Below are positions 1 to 12,071 of a stretch of DNA of 64,000 nt, piece by piece. The notes below the pieces were generated by a model that was given only the letters and a program-made list of their open reading frames with translations, ran no database searches and had not been told where the DNA came from. Made by a program: the position numbers and the translations under genes. Each line of letters starts with the position of its first letter. The stretch's first letter is position 1. The DNA comes from Folioceros fuciformis (Eukaryota > Anthocerotophyta > Anthocerotopsida > Anthocerotales), in assembly GCA_049999805.1 (NCBI GenBank), contig JBNGIO010006139.1:51034-115033 (forward strand), given 5' to 3'.

Positions 1-2
1 GG

Positions 3-230
3 ATGGAGGAAAGGCCTGGAATTGAGCTGGCTGAAAAAACGAAAAGGTTGCGTCAAGCTTGCTTCAAGGCAAGCTACAAGAAGAGGCGGCAGGCTCAGGT
101 TGAGGCAGGTCTATCACAATCCAGCCAGAGTCGTCAGTCCAAGGACGGCTCACCTTCCGTGCGATTTGACCAACTGCCCATGCCAAGCGGAGGGCATACA
201 GAGTGCGTATCAGCCACTATGGTCTCGTAG
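3..230 (+). CDS. possible C-terminal fragment of an upstream gene
   Basis: An open frame runs from the window edge to a TAG at 228-230. Its product is rich in Lys, Arg, Gln and Ser (for example KKRRQAQVEAG) and matches no family I recognise. It could be the last exon of a gene that begins outside the window, followed by untranslated sequence. A second frame is also open over the same bases, so the coding claim is weak. Confidence 0.2.
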   Translation: MEERPGIELAEKTKRLRQACFKASYKKRRQAQVEAGLSQSSQSRQSKDGSPSVRFDQLPMPSGGHTECVSATMVS

Positions 231-1103
231 GACTGGGCTCCCTTCCGTCCAAACCAACTGACTGCCTGGGGGAATGTAGCGATCGCGAGTCTTCGTCCTA
301 ATCTTATCATAACTTGTGGGAGGAGAAGAAATGTAGATATGCTAGCTGAAAGGTTGCCACTGGGAAAATACTAACCGAAGCCCGTCTTGAATTCTAGGAT
401 TCCTCTGTACCAGTTTCAGTATGAGAGCGAGTGAGAGATGGAGGAAGCCCAAGTTTTGCAGATGATCTTTGTTCCGTCGTGTACAGATCGGATTACAGAT
501 TGTTAGGAAGACTCAGTGAGGACTCAGAAGCTTGGACTTTCTTCGGACGAGGAAGTCTTTGAATCTTAGATCCCGCTGAGTTCACTGGCTCGCAGACTAA
601 CTTATAGGCCCTGGCATCAGAATTTGGGAATTAGGTTATACCGCTTCACTGGGTCCTTCACGTCCGTCGTGTTGATCAGTCACCTAAGCTGGAGTGTTTT
701 GGAGGAAAACCTATAAAATATCGAAATTTATTCGTGCTTTCCATTTCAAGTTGCAACCATGACATTTGTATTGATAGGAGCGCGTATAGGTCTATGAAAG
801 ATGTGTTCAGCAACTTATGAAGCACCGTGTCCAACCTAGAAATTTGTCACTGGACTGCGATGGAGTGTTGTCTTTCAAAGGCCTACAGGCGGTACAAAAA
901 TGAAATGGACTTAGCCTGCTGGGAGCGTTTCGTGGCAATAGTACGGCACTGTGAAAATATCATATCTACTTTGTACAAAAGATTGTCAGATTTGTCTTCC
1001 GAGCAAGGGCTATCCCTGACAAATGCTCTTTGACCAGGTGTACATTTTGTTTGTGTGTAACAAATGATTCTTGTCTGTACATGTACATTTAGTGTCAACT
1101 CAC
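231..1103. other. gene-free stretch downstream of the sigma factor gene
   Basis: I see no convincing exon here. A 68-codon frame at 827-1033 (plus) lacks an ATG start and any recognisable motif. The stretch probably holds the 3' untranslated regions of the sigma factor gene (minus) and of any gene ending at 230 (plus). Confidence 0.4.
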
Positions 1104-3388
1104 CTACTCTGATAAATAACTGCGAAGATAGTCCAGTCGGGTGGGATGCTTCAATTTGAGCAGGCCTCGAGCTTCGTATCGTCGTACCATTTCCCTTGAC
1201 AAATTCAAGTTCCTGCCAATCTCTCCCAGTGAACGTTCACCCTTACCATCCAGCCCAAATCTTTGCCTGAGAACAATACTTTCCTTCGGCTTCAGAGAGT
1301 CCAACTGTGGCACCAAACAAACAGGTGAGGGCAAACATAAATCGAACAAGTCAACAACTGGTCAAACCTGGAGAACTGCGTACCACATCATCCATCCCAA
1401 GCCGCAGCAGGGCATCCCCTGATAATCTCAGCAACTTGGTATCTAAGTTCTCGCAATCGGCGAAATTCTGGACGTGCTCTTCTCCGGTAACCCTTGACCG
1501 CTCATACAAAGATCTGGTATAGAGAGTGGACCGGACGATGTCTCGAAACCTGTCCTGTTTTAGACCTAACTTTGCTGCAACCTCCTCATCTGATGCTGGC
1601 CGTTCCAGTTTCAGGAGAAGCTCTAATCTCGCTCTCTTGATGTTAAGCTTGTGCTGTTGGAAACATCGCAACAAAGATCAGTACGAACCCAACCGATACA
1701 TCTGGGGACTGGACCAAATATACATGTATATACATCGTACTCCCTTGCAACACAACTGTTTATTCGTGGGTTTACGGATTACTAACACCGGCCAGATTAA
1801 ATGGAGATCGCAGGAGGTGTCCAGATCTTGTTTGAGCTCGCAAAATAGAATTCCGAATCCAGTAAACAGCATACGTTGAAAACCTATGACCCCTTTCAGG
1901 ATCGAACTTGTCAACACCTTGAAGCAGTCCTTGCACCCCTTCCTGGCACAAGTCAAACAGGGACAAGTTCATCTTGTCCCTGTGATATTTGTGTGCTTGA
2001 AACAGTACCAACCTCAAGTTGTGCTGCAAAAAAGTTGAGAAAAACTGGCCTCAGGGTAACCACTGGAAATTTTGTCTAAAGTCTCACAAACAAGGTAAAA
2101 CGACTGAACAGATCGCGCGCGTGAAGGGCATTTGCACCTGGATAAGCTTGTTACGAGCTGCTCTCCCAAGTGCCATCTGCCTCCGGAGAGAAGCCAGGTC
2201 AATTTTGGCCGCCATTGCCAGTTCTTCCTCCGTTGCATCCCTTTGAACAGAGTCATTGAGAGTTCGCCGTAATCGTTGCAAGGTCTGCCCACAGACGTAC
2301 CACAAGTGAGCTGGATTTCAATGGTGGAAAAGTCGTCGCAACTTTTTTCTATAGCCCGCCATTAGCACATGACCAACGAGCGTCACCCGAACACAACGGC
2401 TCACCTTCATCGGCTTCATCAAAAGAGCAAGCGAAGTTTCTTCAGTGCCGGTTAGGATGCCTTTGTCAAGGTTGTTCCAACTGCTTCCCAGATCCAAGGC
2501 CGTGCCATACCGAGTGATCAAGTCTTCGGCCTGCTCGGACCACATGTCCGTGATGTCATACGTCATTGCCTTTAGAACTTTCACATCCCTGGTGACCACA
2601 TTATCCTTTCGCCGATGTCTTCCTTGAACTACGCTAAGACTTTCAACTATGTCTTCCTTTCCCTTCCTGATAGCAATGCGAGTTGTGAGATCCAAGCGCC
2701 GCTTCCTGCTTCCTTTCTTTACATCAGCCGAAGCTGCAACACTTGCATCCGCTTGTGCTGCCGCTGACTCCGTCAATTCCATCCCAACTGGAGCCGCCTT
2801 CTCCTGCTTTGCTCGCCTCTTCCCCGCTAGAGCAGGCACGGTATGGCTAGACGAAGGCTCACCCGTGCACTGGCTAGCAAAATCAAGCCTTGGCTGAGAC
2901 TCTAAATCCGCTACCAACTTCTCAAGCGACGGGACCGTAAAGATGGCCTCCGTTCTAGACACAGTCTCGTGGAACATCTTCTCCAGATCGGCCGCTCTCC
3001 GGTCAAAATCAATGACTTCATCCGCGGGAAACACGACAGTGGAGCGACTAATCGTGGCAGTAGCCCCAGCAGCAATGTTGTTCTTCTTCCCCGGCCTCTT
3101 CCCCTCTCTGATCNNNNNNNNNNNNNNNNNNNNNNNNNNNNNNNNNNNNNNNNNNNNNNNNNNNNNNNNNNNNNNNNNNNNNNNNNNNNNNNNNNNNNNN
3201 NNNNNNNNNNNNNTCCCTGCCACGACGGTGCAGCTCCCGCCTACACGTTTGAGCAACCCGGTCCCAGCACCAGGACTCCGCGCAATTGTTCCTCCTCCCA
3301 GACTGTGCCTACCATACACCAGGGGAGAAGCAAACTGCGAATTCTCGAGCGCCAACGCCGACAACCCGCCAAGTCGGACCTTCTCCAT
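1104..3388 (-). CDS. plastid sigma-70-type RNA polymerase sigma factor (SIG family)
   Basis: This gene encodes a nuclear sigma factor that should direct the bacterial-type plastid RNA polymerase to promoters. Five exons read 3388-2405, 2284-2138, 2023-1787, 1653-1384 and 1304-1104. All junctions keep frame and give about 612 residues. The first exon holds a long low-complexity N-terminal part (transit peptide plus variable region) and contains the 100-N gap at 3114-3213, so its length there is nominal. Region 1.2/2 follows: [19 protein letters not shown], then [18 protein letters not shown], the region 2.3-2.4 signature for -10 recognition and melting. Region 3 lies in the fourth exon. Region 4 is [20 protein letters not shown] followed by the helix-turn-helix [18 protein letters not shown]. 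The junction at 1786/1787 uses a weaker GTTAGT donor, chosen because it alone keeps frame. I cannot assign it to a specific SIG paralogue. Confidence 0.92.
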
Positions 3389-4411
3389 AACCTACGACAC
3401 ACCAACCCCCGCACCACCACACCAGACCTGAGCTAACACGACACCTACCATTGCACGACCCCGGAAACCATCAAACAAAAGCCAAAGCAACAACAAAACA
3501 TCACAATCTTCCACAAACCTGACAAATTTCCTCACAAATTCCACTCCAACGTCTCTCACACCGACCTCACCTCAATGCAATTTCACCACCGGGCACTCCC
3601 TCACAGCCCGGCCTCGAGATGGCGAGCTCGGCGGGACAAGATTTCCGACTCCGCAACAGGTCGGCCGGGTCCCGCACCTCTAAGGACGGCCTATGCAAGC
3701 AACGTTTTGGCTAGGCCTTGTGCGTCGAGCTGACACGCCACGCACAATGCGATCCTGCCCAGTGAGGGAGGGAGGCAGTGTGACCGGCGCGGGGGAGCAC
3801 CGGAAGCGGGCCGTGCAGCCCGGGGGCCTCGACGCCCCAGTGAGCTTGGGCCGCGTCTGCCGGTGGCCGGTCGCCCGTCTGGCATGCCGGGCTGCGCCCA
3901 TTGGGCTCACAGGTTCGGAAGGAATCGAGCGCATCGCGGTCGGGCATGCTGGCCTCTGCCTGGCATCCGGCGGGTACCAAGTCGCCAAGTCCTTCGCTTC
4001 CAACCATATGCACCAACTTCACGGCATGTTATCCGTTCAGTTACACCGGCACTGATAAATGGCTTACTTGCCTACCGGTATCCATTTACTGTACAAACAC
4101 CCTGTAGCCTTGTTCCTTATCTCCCTTTTTAGGGCCATCATCGACGTCTTATCCCCCTCTGGGTTTCTATCCAAGTATCCTACTGGAAAAACAAAACACG
4201 CCATGAGCTGCCGATGGCATCTAATACCACACAGACACAAACTCCTACAAGGCGCCATGGAGCCAAGGCAGGCCCCGAAGAGGCCTACAGCGCCTCGAAA
4301 ACATCGGGCCACTCTACTCCACTATTTCTTCCTCACGACGTCAGTGCCCCGTTCACAGCTGCAGCGAGCACTGTACAGAACCCGACCGGTACTTGGATGT
4401 CTTCCGGGCAG
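3389..4411. other. intergenic stretch with a GC-rich island
   Basis: The first part is the upstream region of the sigma factor gene and is C- and A-rich on the plus strand. From about 3600 to 3980 it becomes strongly GC- and CpG-rich. Frames are open on both strands in that island, but none shows a family motif, so I treat them as compositional. The end is the 3' flank of the aquaporin gene. Confidence 0.45.
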
Positions 4412-6017
4412 CTACATCGGTAAATCTGGCCTCTTGTTTTGATTCGGAGACGGAAGCTGTAAGGATTGATAGGCCCAGGCTCCTGCGACAGCTCCGATGA
4501 CAGGGCCAAGAATGTAAATCCAGAGTCCTTTGTAGAAGTTGGCAGCCACAGCTGGACCAATCGATCTGGCCGGGTTCATGGACGTTCCCGAAACAGGCCT
4601 GGTAGAAACGATTCACAAGAAACAATGAAAGTGAGCGCATGAAGTTGAGCGAAATTGCTGCAGAAAGAGATGCCATTGGGGTTTGGAGGGAGGACGACGC
4701 ACCCCGTAAACAAGGCATTAAGTCCCACAGTGGATCCGAGGGCCAGACCTGCAAACCCGGGAGCCTGTAACAGGGCACGGCACAAGTCATAAAATCATGA
4801 AGATGCTGCAGTGTTCAAGCTTCCCTATTTGATCCCGAGTGGATTCACGCAATATGGAATTTGGTTGAATGACGAGCTCGGAAACAAAGGACTTCACATG
4901 CTAGCTGCCAGCGATGCATCCACAAGCAATATGATGGAGGACTACGTAGATCGCATTTAATTTTAGATAGAAGCATCGACTGTTTTCATGGGCAGGAAAC
5001 ACTGATTGCGATGGACATGAGAAGGGACGGAGCGATTTATTGACGGCTGTGCATGACGACAAAAATTTGGACGAGAATCTGGTAGTTGGATTGGAATTTG
5101 AGCTAACCGCCATAGGATCAGTGGTGCCTGCGGCGACAAACATGAGCATGAACGTGGTGATGATCTCCAGCACTAAGGACTGCCTGTAGCTTCCAGACGG
5201 TCCGGGAAGTGTTGCTCCCAGATGGGCCGTGAGGCCGTACGGGTTGAAGACCAGTCGAAGCGCAAAGCCGGCGGTGATTGCACCGATCAGTTGCGCTGAA
5301 ATGTAGATCGGGACCTGAAACCAGGGCAATTGAGCAGGAATTTGCAGTTGGGAGACAGGTGGGCCATACATTAATCGGTGGGGAAGGAGGGCTTGTGGAA
5401 GGGACTCACACAGTGCCACTGTATCTTTCCGATGGAAGCGAAGCCGATGCTCACAGCTGGGTTGATATGGCACCCGGAGACGTGTCCCAGTGCATACACC
5501 AGCACTGTGATCACCATCGCGAAGGCCAGCGCAACGCCGACATGCGAAAGCGCCTGTGTATTGGATTCCACAATCACAGCTCCGCATCCAGCAAACACGA
5601 GGAAGAAAGTGCCTACAATCTCCGCTCCTATCTGTATTGCGGATTGAGTCGCGCGTTTCAGGAGACTCGGATTGAGAAACAAGCAAACCAGGCGCATAGT
5701 CCAGTAGGATGAAGTGACTGAAACGCACTGAAATGCGTCGTGTGTCACGGTTTAGTCACCTTCTGGAGGATGAAGTCTTCGTTGATCCGATTAACCAGTT
5801 GGAGGAGCTTGCTGTCGGAAGACTTGTGCAGGTCGTGCGCATGGGTGATGCCTTTGCTGCTCTCCCTCACGGTGTCCCACATGCCGGACTCGTCACTGTG
5901 TTGAGAGACAGGAAGAGCTGAGTCCGGAGGATGCATTCTGGAAGAGGGAACCTTGGCGGTAGGAGCCTTGGCCGAGGTTGGTACAGCTGGAATGTGGATG
6001 GTGGTTGAAGCAGCCAT
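4412..6017 (-). CDS. NOD26-like intrinsic protein (NIP) aquaporin
   Basis: This is a six-helix membrane channel of the major intrinsic protein family, expected to pass water, glycerol or metalloids such as silicic or boric acid. Five exons (6017-5760, 5727-5410, 5314-5108, 4764-4703, 4598-4412) join in frame to 343 residues. Residues 1-86 are a hydrophilic Pro/Ser/Thr-rich N-terminus. The first NPA box is [13 protein letters not shown] and the second is [15 protein letters not shown]; both are intact, and the Arg after the second box is the selectivity-filter arginine. By alignment back from the first NPA box, the helix-2 filter position appears to be Phe, where NIPs usually have Trp or Ala; the loop-E residue before SMNPAR is Thr rather than Gly or Ala. 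The protein ends QNKRPDLPM. The NIP call is from overall likeness; the subgroup and substrate are not decided. Confidence 0.92.
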
Positions 6018-6584
6018 ATCTGATTGTGGACGATGAGTGGGAGGACTTGATGGGTCACCTTGCTGGTGGCGAGAAGACTTGAGGAGTCTTGCTGGTGGTC
6101 GGTCTTTTCAGAGGACTACGTGAGTGAAGTCATGCACGATTCGAGGACGTCGGGTTAGTTGACAGTATCACAAGTTCGTACCCAGTAGAGGAATGTAGGA
6201 AAGCCGGTACAGTGAGTTGGTTTCGGAAGTTGGACCAGTGTGGTGGTGGCGTTCTGCAAGCTGCTTGGTACAAGAATCTGCTTTCCTCAAGTTTACCTCA
6301 CTTTGGCAATAGGATCCCTAAAGGGATCAAGCAAAGCGAAACTGCCGGTACGTAGATCCGCCCATCAGGCTTGTTTGATTCTCCGATAAAAACAAGGGTG
6401 GTTCATGGCCTTTCCTTGTCGTAATAACTTCAATGTGAAACTCCGAGGAAGGGGCTAGAAAACGACGGGCGAAGCAAGATGAAATCGTAACCAGGGTTTG
6501 TCAAGGGTTGATGATTCCAGGGCCGCCCAGATGACCATTTGCAGATAGTCCAGGGAGAAAGACTGCAACACGCAAATGTGAGGC
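6018..6584. other. upstream region of the aquaporin gene
   Basis: This holds the promoter and 5' leader of the aquaporin gene (minus) and the 3' flank of the PPR-SMR gene. I see no coding frame with a family signature, no RNA gene and no clear repeat. Confidence 0.4.
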
Positions 6585-9296
6585 TCACATTTTGCGTTTC
6601 CTTGGAGAGTCATGGAGAGCCATCTTGCCTGCAGTTTGAGGTCTCAACAGCCAGTACATAAGTCCCCCGAAGCTGGCCATCCATCTACCTGAGTCTTCGG
6701 AAGGGTGGAAAGGAGCCCTCAACTTAGACAGCTCTTTCTCTACTGCAGTCCTTACTGTGGAGGTGCCCTTGTGCCTGCTCAGCTTCCCCCATCCTGTGAC
6801 TACGGTGACTATCCTAGGGGAGCCAGAAGCACCATCTGACGGTTGCACGTTGGGCAGTCGGTACACCTGACCTGGCAAGCTGCTTGTGTCATGCCAGTAT
6901 GAAGGCAAGAGAGGTAACACAACCTCCAAGGAGGTCGGTGATTCTGGCCCAGAATCTTTGGGGCTATGCAGTCCTTGGTCTACACCTGGCTCTGTGGGTA
7001 CCTCATCTGACGAACTCCTAGGTTCAGTTACATCTTGTCGTTTAGACCTTTCAAAATGGACAGCAATGTAGGATAAGTGAGACATCCACTGGTAGAAGGC
7101 CACTAATGAGCCACCTGTAGAGAGATGTCGAACGTCCAGCTTCCACTCTTGGGGAGACAAAACGCATATGTCCCTTAGAACACCACTTCTCATGAGCCAC
7201 CCAAGAACTAATGCTGCTCTTCGGAACCACCTGAACATCCACAGGGCATCGATAAGAGCAACAAAGAAGACGATTCGGGTTTTCTCGTCATCCATGTCAA
7301 GGAGTGCAAGCATATCCTTTACATGCTCTGCCACCTGTAGCAAGCCAAAAATCGAGCGATAAGCAATTCAATCATAGAACTCAGTGGATAACCCGGACCA
7401 GGATTGCAGACGATAGCGGACTAACCCAGGAGCTGATTGACAGGCTAGGCAGTTAAGGTACCTTATCGTCATCCATGATATCTGAAAGCAGTGAAAGACA
7501 GTTGTGAACTAGCTTGCTCTCAAACTGCTGCAACATGTTCAGAAGGTGGTAGGTGTCCTCGTCATTTCTGGATTTGGCACCTAGTGCTGAAAGAATCACG
7601 GCACATGTCACGATGGTTGGCTCATTACCCGCTGCCTTCATCTCAGCTAAGATATCTGCAGCCTTGTTTAGTAGACCATCTTTTAAACAAGCATCGAGGG
7701 CCTCAGTAAAGGTTAACACGTTACACAGCGAAGGGGCCGCCTTCACGGAGTCATACACGTTGAGTACCTGCACATTCGGAAAGCCATACCACACTGTCAA
7801 GTTAGCCATGCCACATTTGTCAAACCACTAATTTCAAAGCCACATACGTTAAGCATCAGATGTCTCTCTTGCAGAAAATGCTTTCACCTTCTCCACAGCA
7901 CCAACTGCCTTGTAACAGGTCATCAGAGTTGTAAATGTGACAACATTAGGCTGCAACCCAGCTTTAGACATCTTCTCCATGATCTGCTGTGCTCCAGAAG
8001 GGTTACACTGATTGCAATACATATCCATCATGGCATTAAACGTAGAAACAGTAGGCCGGAGTCCAAGTTCCTCCATCCCCTCAAAAATGCTCTCTGCTTC
8101 CTCGAACAGACCCTGTCGTGTGCAACCAGCAATAAGAACACTGAAAGTGACAGCACTTGGGCGGCATCCTCTAGCCACCATCTGTCTGTAGACTTTTAAT
8201 GCTTCACTGCTATTCCCTACAAATGCAAAACAGTAGCAGTAGATTAGTGGACCTTGAATGTGTGCCCGTACAACAATGAAGTTGATGCGGGAGGTTCATA
8301 CCCAACATAAAGCTCACCAGCGCAAATATGTACTCTCATAAGGGACGTGTATGTGACGACTGTTGGCTTCAACCCCTTCTTCCTCACAAGGCTAAACAGG
8401 TTCACAGCTTCTTTCACATGCCTCCCAGCGACACAAGCAGAAAGAAGTATGTTGTACGAAATGATGTTTGGCTGGATTCCCTCTTCCACCATTTTCTTGA
8501 AGAGATGCAGAACACTGGCCAGCGATGTGCCAAGCTTTACACAAGTATCCATCATGATATGGTAGGTCACCTCATCTCGCTTACACGGGAGATGCTCCAT
8601 CTTCTGAAACAATTCTACAGCTGCTTCCATCCGTCCTGACCTACTGCGAGCATCAAGCACCGCATTGAGCAATTCCGTGTCAACCTTCACCTGCAAGTCC
8701 TCCAAGGTTGAGTATAGTTTCTCCACCCAATCCAAAGATTTGGAATGACCGAACATGGTGATCAGAGTTGTGTACAAGTGTGGATCTCTGGAAGCCAGCC
8801 CCTCAAACTGCATCCAGCGGAAAACCCGCCATGCAATTTCGGGCAAACCTCTCTGCCCTAAATCATGGACTACGGCATGCAATGTTCGATGCAATCTCTC
8901 TTGATTATTTGGAGGGGCAACAACTTCAGCGTCCTGTGTCTCAGAATCAACGACTGTCCATTGATCTATCCAGCTGTGAAGAACATCATCTACAGAACCG
9001 CCATCTGGCAAGCTCAGAATCTGAGACACTAGCTTCTCCTTCGCCTCTTGTTTCAGACGCAACTCTGCCTTGAATTCCTCAGAGTGGGATTTGACAAATT
9101 GGTCTTCAGGAGAATTGTCGTCACCGATCACAGCACCTGACGCTTCATCCGTATACCTCCTGACTCGAGCGTTGCCGATTCCAGCATACGGAAAACCACG
9201 TGGACTTCTGCGAGCTCTTAAAGACTTGCAAATGCGGAACACCTGCACCTTGCCGCCACACCTCAATGCTGACAGCATGAAAGGCGGCAATACCAT
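6585..9296 (-). CDS. P-class PPR protein with C-terminal SMR domain, plastid-type
   Basis: The product should bind organellar RNA through its PPR helices and may cleave or hold nucleic acid through a Small MutS-Related (SMR) domain, as in the plant PPR-SMR group that includes GUN1, pTAC2, SVR7 and SOT1. Exons 9296-8318, 8216-7888, 7767-7462 and 7334-6585 join in frame to 787 residues. The N-terminus is Arg/Ser-rich, as in a transit peptide. PPR motifs of about 35 residues run through exons 1-3 (for example GIQPNIISYNILLSACVAG and GLQPNVVTFTTLMTCY). The SMR part in the last exon has EWKLDVRHLSTGGSLVAF, where bacterial SMR proteins have a DLHG motif, and VTGWGKLSRHKGTSTVR, the TGWGK loop typical of the plant group. 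An acidic Ser/Pro-rich insert separates these two parts. Its start lies only 137 bp from that of LPA3. I cannot say which plant PPR-SMR member is the orthologue. Confidence 0.9.
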
Positions 9297-9433
9297 CAGA
9301 AGCTGTCCAGATTCGGGTTCTCCACAATTCCGAACACCACCACCCTAATCCAGGACCACCAAACACAGCACCTTTACTGGATCGACTTCCTTCAAGTTTG
9401 AAACTGGAAGATAAAGAGACTTACGCATCAGCC
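9297..9433. promoter_or_regulatory. short bidirectional promoter region between PPR-SMR and LPA3 genes
   Basis: Only 137 bp separate the start codons of two divergently transcribed genes whose products are both expected in plastids. The segment must contain both 5' leaders and the core promoters, or those extend into the coding regions. I see no clear TATA box. The bidirectional role is inferred from geometry alone. Confidence 0.45.
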
Positions 9434-11766
9434 ATGGCTCTGGATGCAAACGTGTGCTCTCTTCTCTCGTCTTTCTCAGGGACTCAACAGCAGGTGCAGT
9501 CTGCCCCTTTCTTCTGCTCTTTCAGACATTCAGCCTGGTCTGGCTCCACCTCTGCACTCCACCAGGATGGACCAGGCAGGCGGGTCAGGCTGGCTGGTGC
9601 CCAAGACAACTGCTACGGTGCTGCCTCCGAGTTTGTGCGTGATGCAGGCTACACCCCTGTTAGCTCGGCCAGGGCCAGCACGCAGCTGACTGACCCATTT
9701 CAAGGAGTTGCGGTGTACAACCCTTCATCTTATGAGGTCATAGTCTCTGGTACGTGAGTGTCTTGAGGTTGGGATTACACATTCTGATAGTGGAAAATTC
9801 CTTGCCCTCAGGCAAAGGTTACTGACCAGACCCCCCTGAGAATTTCAGATTCCGCGAGAGCACTCGGATATGCACTAGATGACGGCAAGCTACGACTGGA
9901 GATAGAGTTTCCGTGAGTGGGCTGAGTCATCCGACTGTCATTTCACGACCCATCTGATGGCCTTGTTTCTGGTATGGATGATTCTGATTGAGATCTCTTC
10001 ATTTTGCAGTCCTTTGCCAAGCAGCGTGTCTGGGTATAAGGTGCAGTGAAGTCTTGGCCTTTTGTACATTTCTGTGCAAAACTCTTTCAGCTTTTTGCCG
10101 CGTAGACCAGTTATGAGTGAGGGGTGATGTTGAAGTCCTTGGGTGACTCCTGCTCGCCTTGTGCTCATCTGACACCTTTGCTCTGCTCTTCCAGGGAGCA
10201 TCTGAGGAGTTCATTGAGGCAAACATTCAATTAGCTATAGCTCTTGCTCGGAAGCTTCATGCAAGCAGGGGCACTGTATCGCAGCTAGTGAGTCTCACTC
10301 GGGTTTTGCATTTTTCGCAGAGCTTTGCTTTTGTATTGGACTTGTATTCCACAGCCTTGACGCCCTTAATCTGTCATCGGAAGTAGGTGTTCCCTGACAG
10401 ACCGGAGAGGAGGCAAGCATCAAGGACCTTTGGCTCTGCACTTGAGCTTGTGAGTATCAGTGCTGCCATACGTGTTCTGTTGCGTACGTCGATTGCCTCC
10501 CAACTTGAGCTTATTCATGCCCATACGTCCTGCTGCCTTCTGCTCAGACAAGTGGGATCAGCTTAGGAACTCTGGAAGATGCGCCAGGCAGTGGCAGCAA
10601 GGGTTTTTTCGCATCTGTCCGAAATGCTCTGGACTTCGATTTTGGAGAGAATGTTGATGGTTGGTGCTCTCTCCCTTATTCATGCTCCCTTGTTTTCCAC
10701 TTTTGAAACCCATGCCCAGGTTCCTTCTATACGGCGTTGAGCCATAATTGCAGTCTGGTCTTCTTGCATCAGACAAGTTTCAAGCTGCGGAACCTCCCTC
10801 CCTGTATATCATCCTCAACTGCAGCACCGCTGACTTGCCAGCGATTGAGCTGTTCACCGTAAGTTTTTTTTCCTGCCACAGCCTGAGCATATAAAAGCAG
10901 TCTAGCTATCTAACGACGGTGACTCGCTGATTACGCTTCAGAATACATTGGGCTCCAGCACTCCTGTTGTGCTGTTCAATCTGGAATTGGACACTTTAAG
11001 GTAGATATCCAGCCCACAAACTTCTCTACTACAGCTCACTTTGCAGGTAGTAATCTTGCCAATTTGCTTTTTTATCATGCAGAGCAGATCTCGGACTCTT
11101 CGGCTTTCCTGGAAAGGATATCCAATATCGCTTCCTGTCCCAATTTCTACCAGCGTTTTACATCCGCAAGCGTGATTACTCAAAGGTACCATACTTCTGC
11201 TGCAGAACAAGTGCGTCGTTCACCAAACTGACTGTGTCTCGTGGGTTCAGAGCATTGCCGTGGCGCCGTTTATTCTGAACTATAGTGGTGTCCTGCTCCG
11301 GCAGTATCCAGGTTCATTGATCAACTCGCTTCGATTGCAGTTCTGAGTGGTGACAACACCGGATACTCACCTTTTCGTTTGCAGGCCCATGGCAGGTCAT
11401 GTTGCAACAAAATGATGGATCATATGCTTGTGTCTCCGAAGCCAGGGAGCGGTTCACGCTCGGTCAAGTGAGCAAAGTCGCATCTTTTAAGGACTTTCAT
11501 CTCTCTAGTTTCCCAGCAAAGATGGTTAACAATTCACAAGAAGTTTTAAAATGGCAGACTAAGGAGGAATTGCTGACATCCATGGGACTGCAAGAAGAGG
11601 ACCAAACTATGGCCTTTCTCAGACGGGGATACAAGGTGTGCAATGACCTTGCCGTGTGGAGGGACTTCGTTCGGGCTGAGCTGACTTTTGTTCCCCGTCG
11701 TGGCAGACATCGACCTGGTGGGAAGATAATCTGAGTGAAGAAGAGAGCGCAGAATGGAGGAGTTAA
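9434..11766 (+). CDS. LPA3: LOW PSII ACCUMULATION 3-like chloroplast protein (DUF1995)
   Basis: LPA3 helps assemble photosystem II in the chloroplast, with LPA2, by aiding insertion of the CP43 core protein in Arabidopsis. Thirteen short exons, from 9434-9749 to 11707-11766, join in frame to 402 residues; introns are about 60-130 bp. The start is the first ATG in the frame ([16 protein letters not shown]), opening a Ser/Gln-rich transit-peptide-like N-terminus. The conserved DUF1995 core is clear: [20 protein letters not shown], then [74 protein letters not shown] and [20 protein letters not shown]. The end, EFLRRGYK-like then [19 protein letters not shown], matches the family C-terminus. Its 3' end faces that of the CCDC47-like gene about 300 bp away. 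Identification is from remembered family motifs; no search was run. Confidence 0.93.
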
Positions 11767-12071
11767 CGATGTAGGCCTCCAAAGAATTGTGGATGACCTT
11801 GGCAGCTGCTCTGCCCAGCCATCTAGTACAAACAAATTGTGTAGCCAACATGGAATTCCAGTGGAGAGGCACTGCATTAATGATTAGCCAATATGAAATC
11901 CGTGTGGAAGGCATTTCAGTATTCAACTTGCATAGAGGTAATAAAAACACATTTCCAGTCAGTCCTCAATTGACGCCGGCCGTGGTCAGCCAGTATCATC
12001 TGGCAAGCGTCTAACTCGTTGCCGGAAACTTGCATGCAACCTTTGTGGATACATCTAGCACCTGGAGTTGG

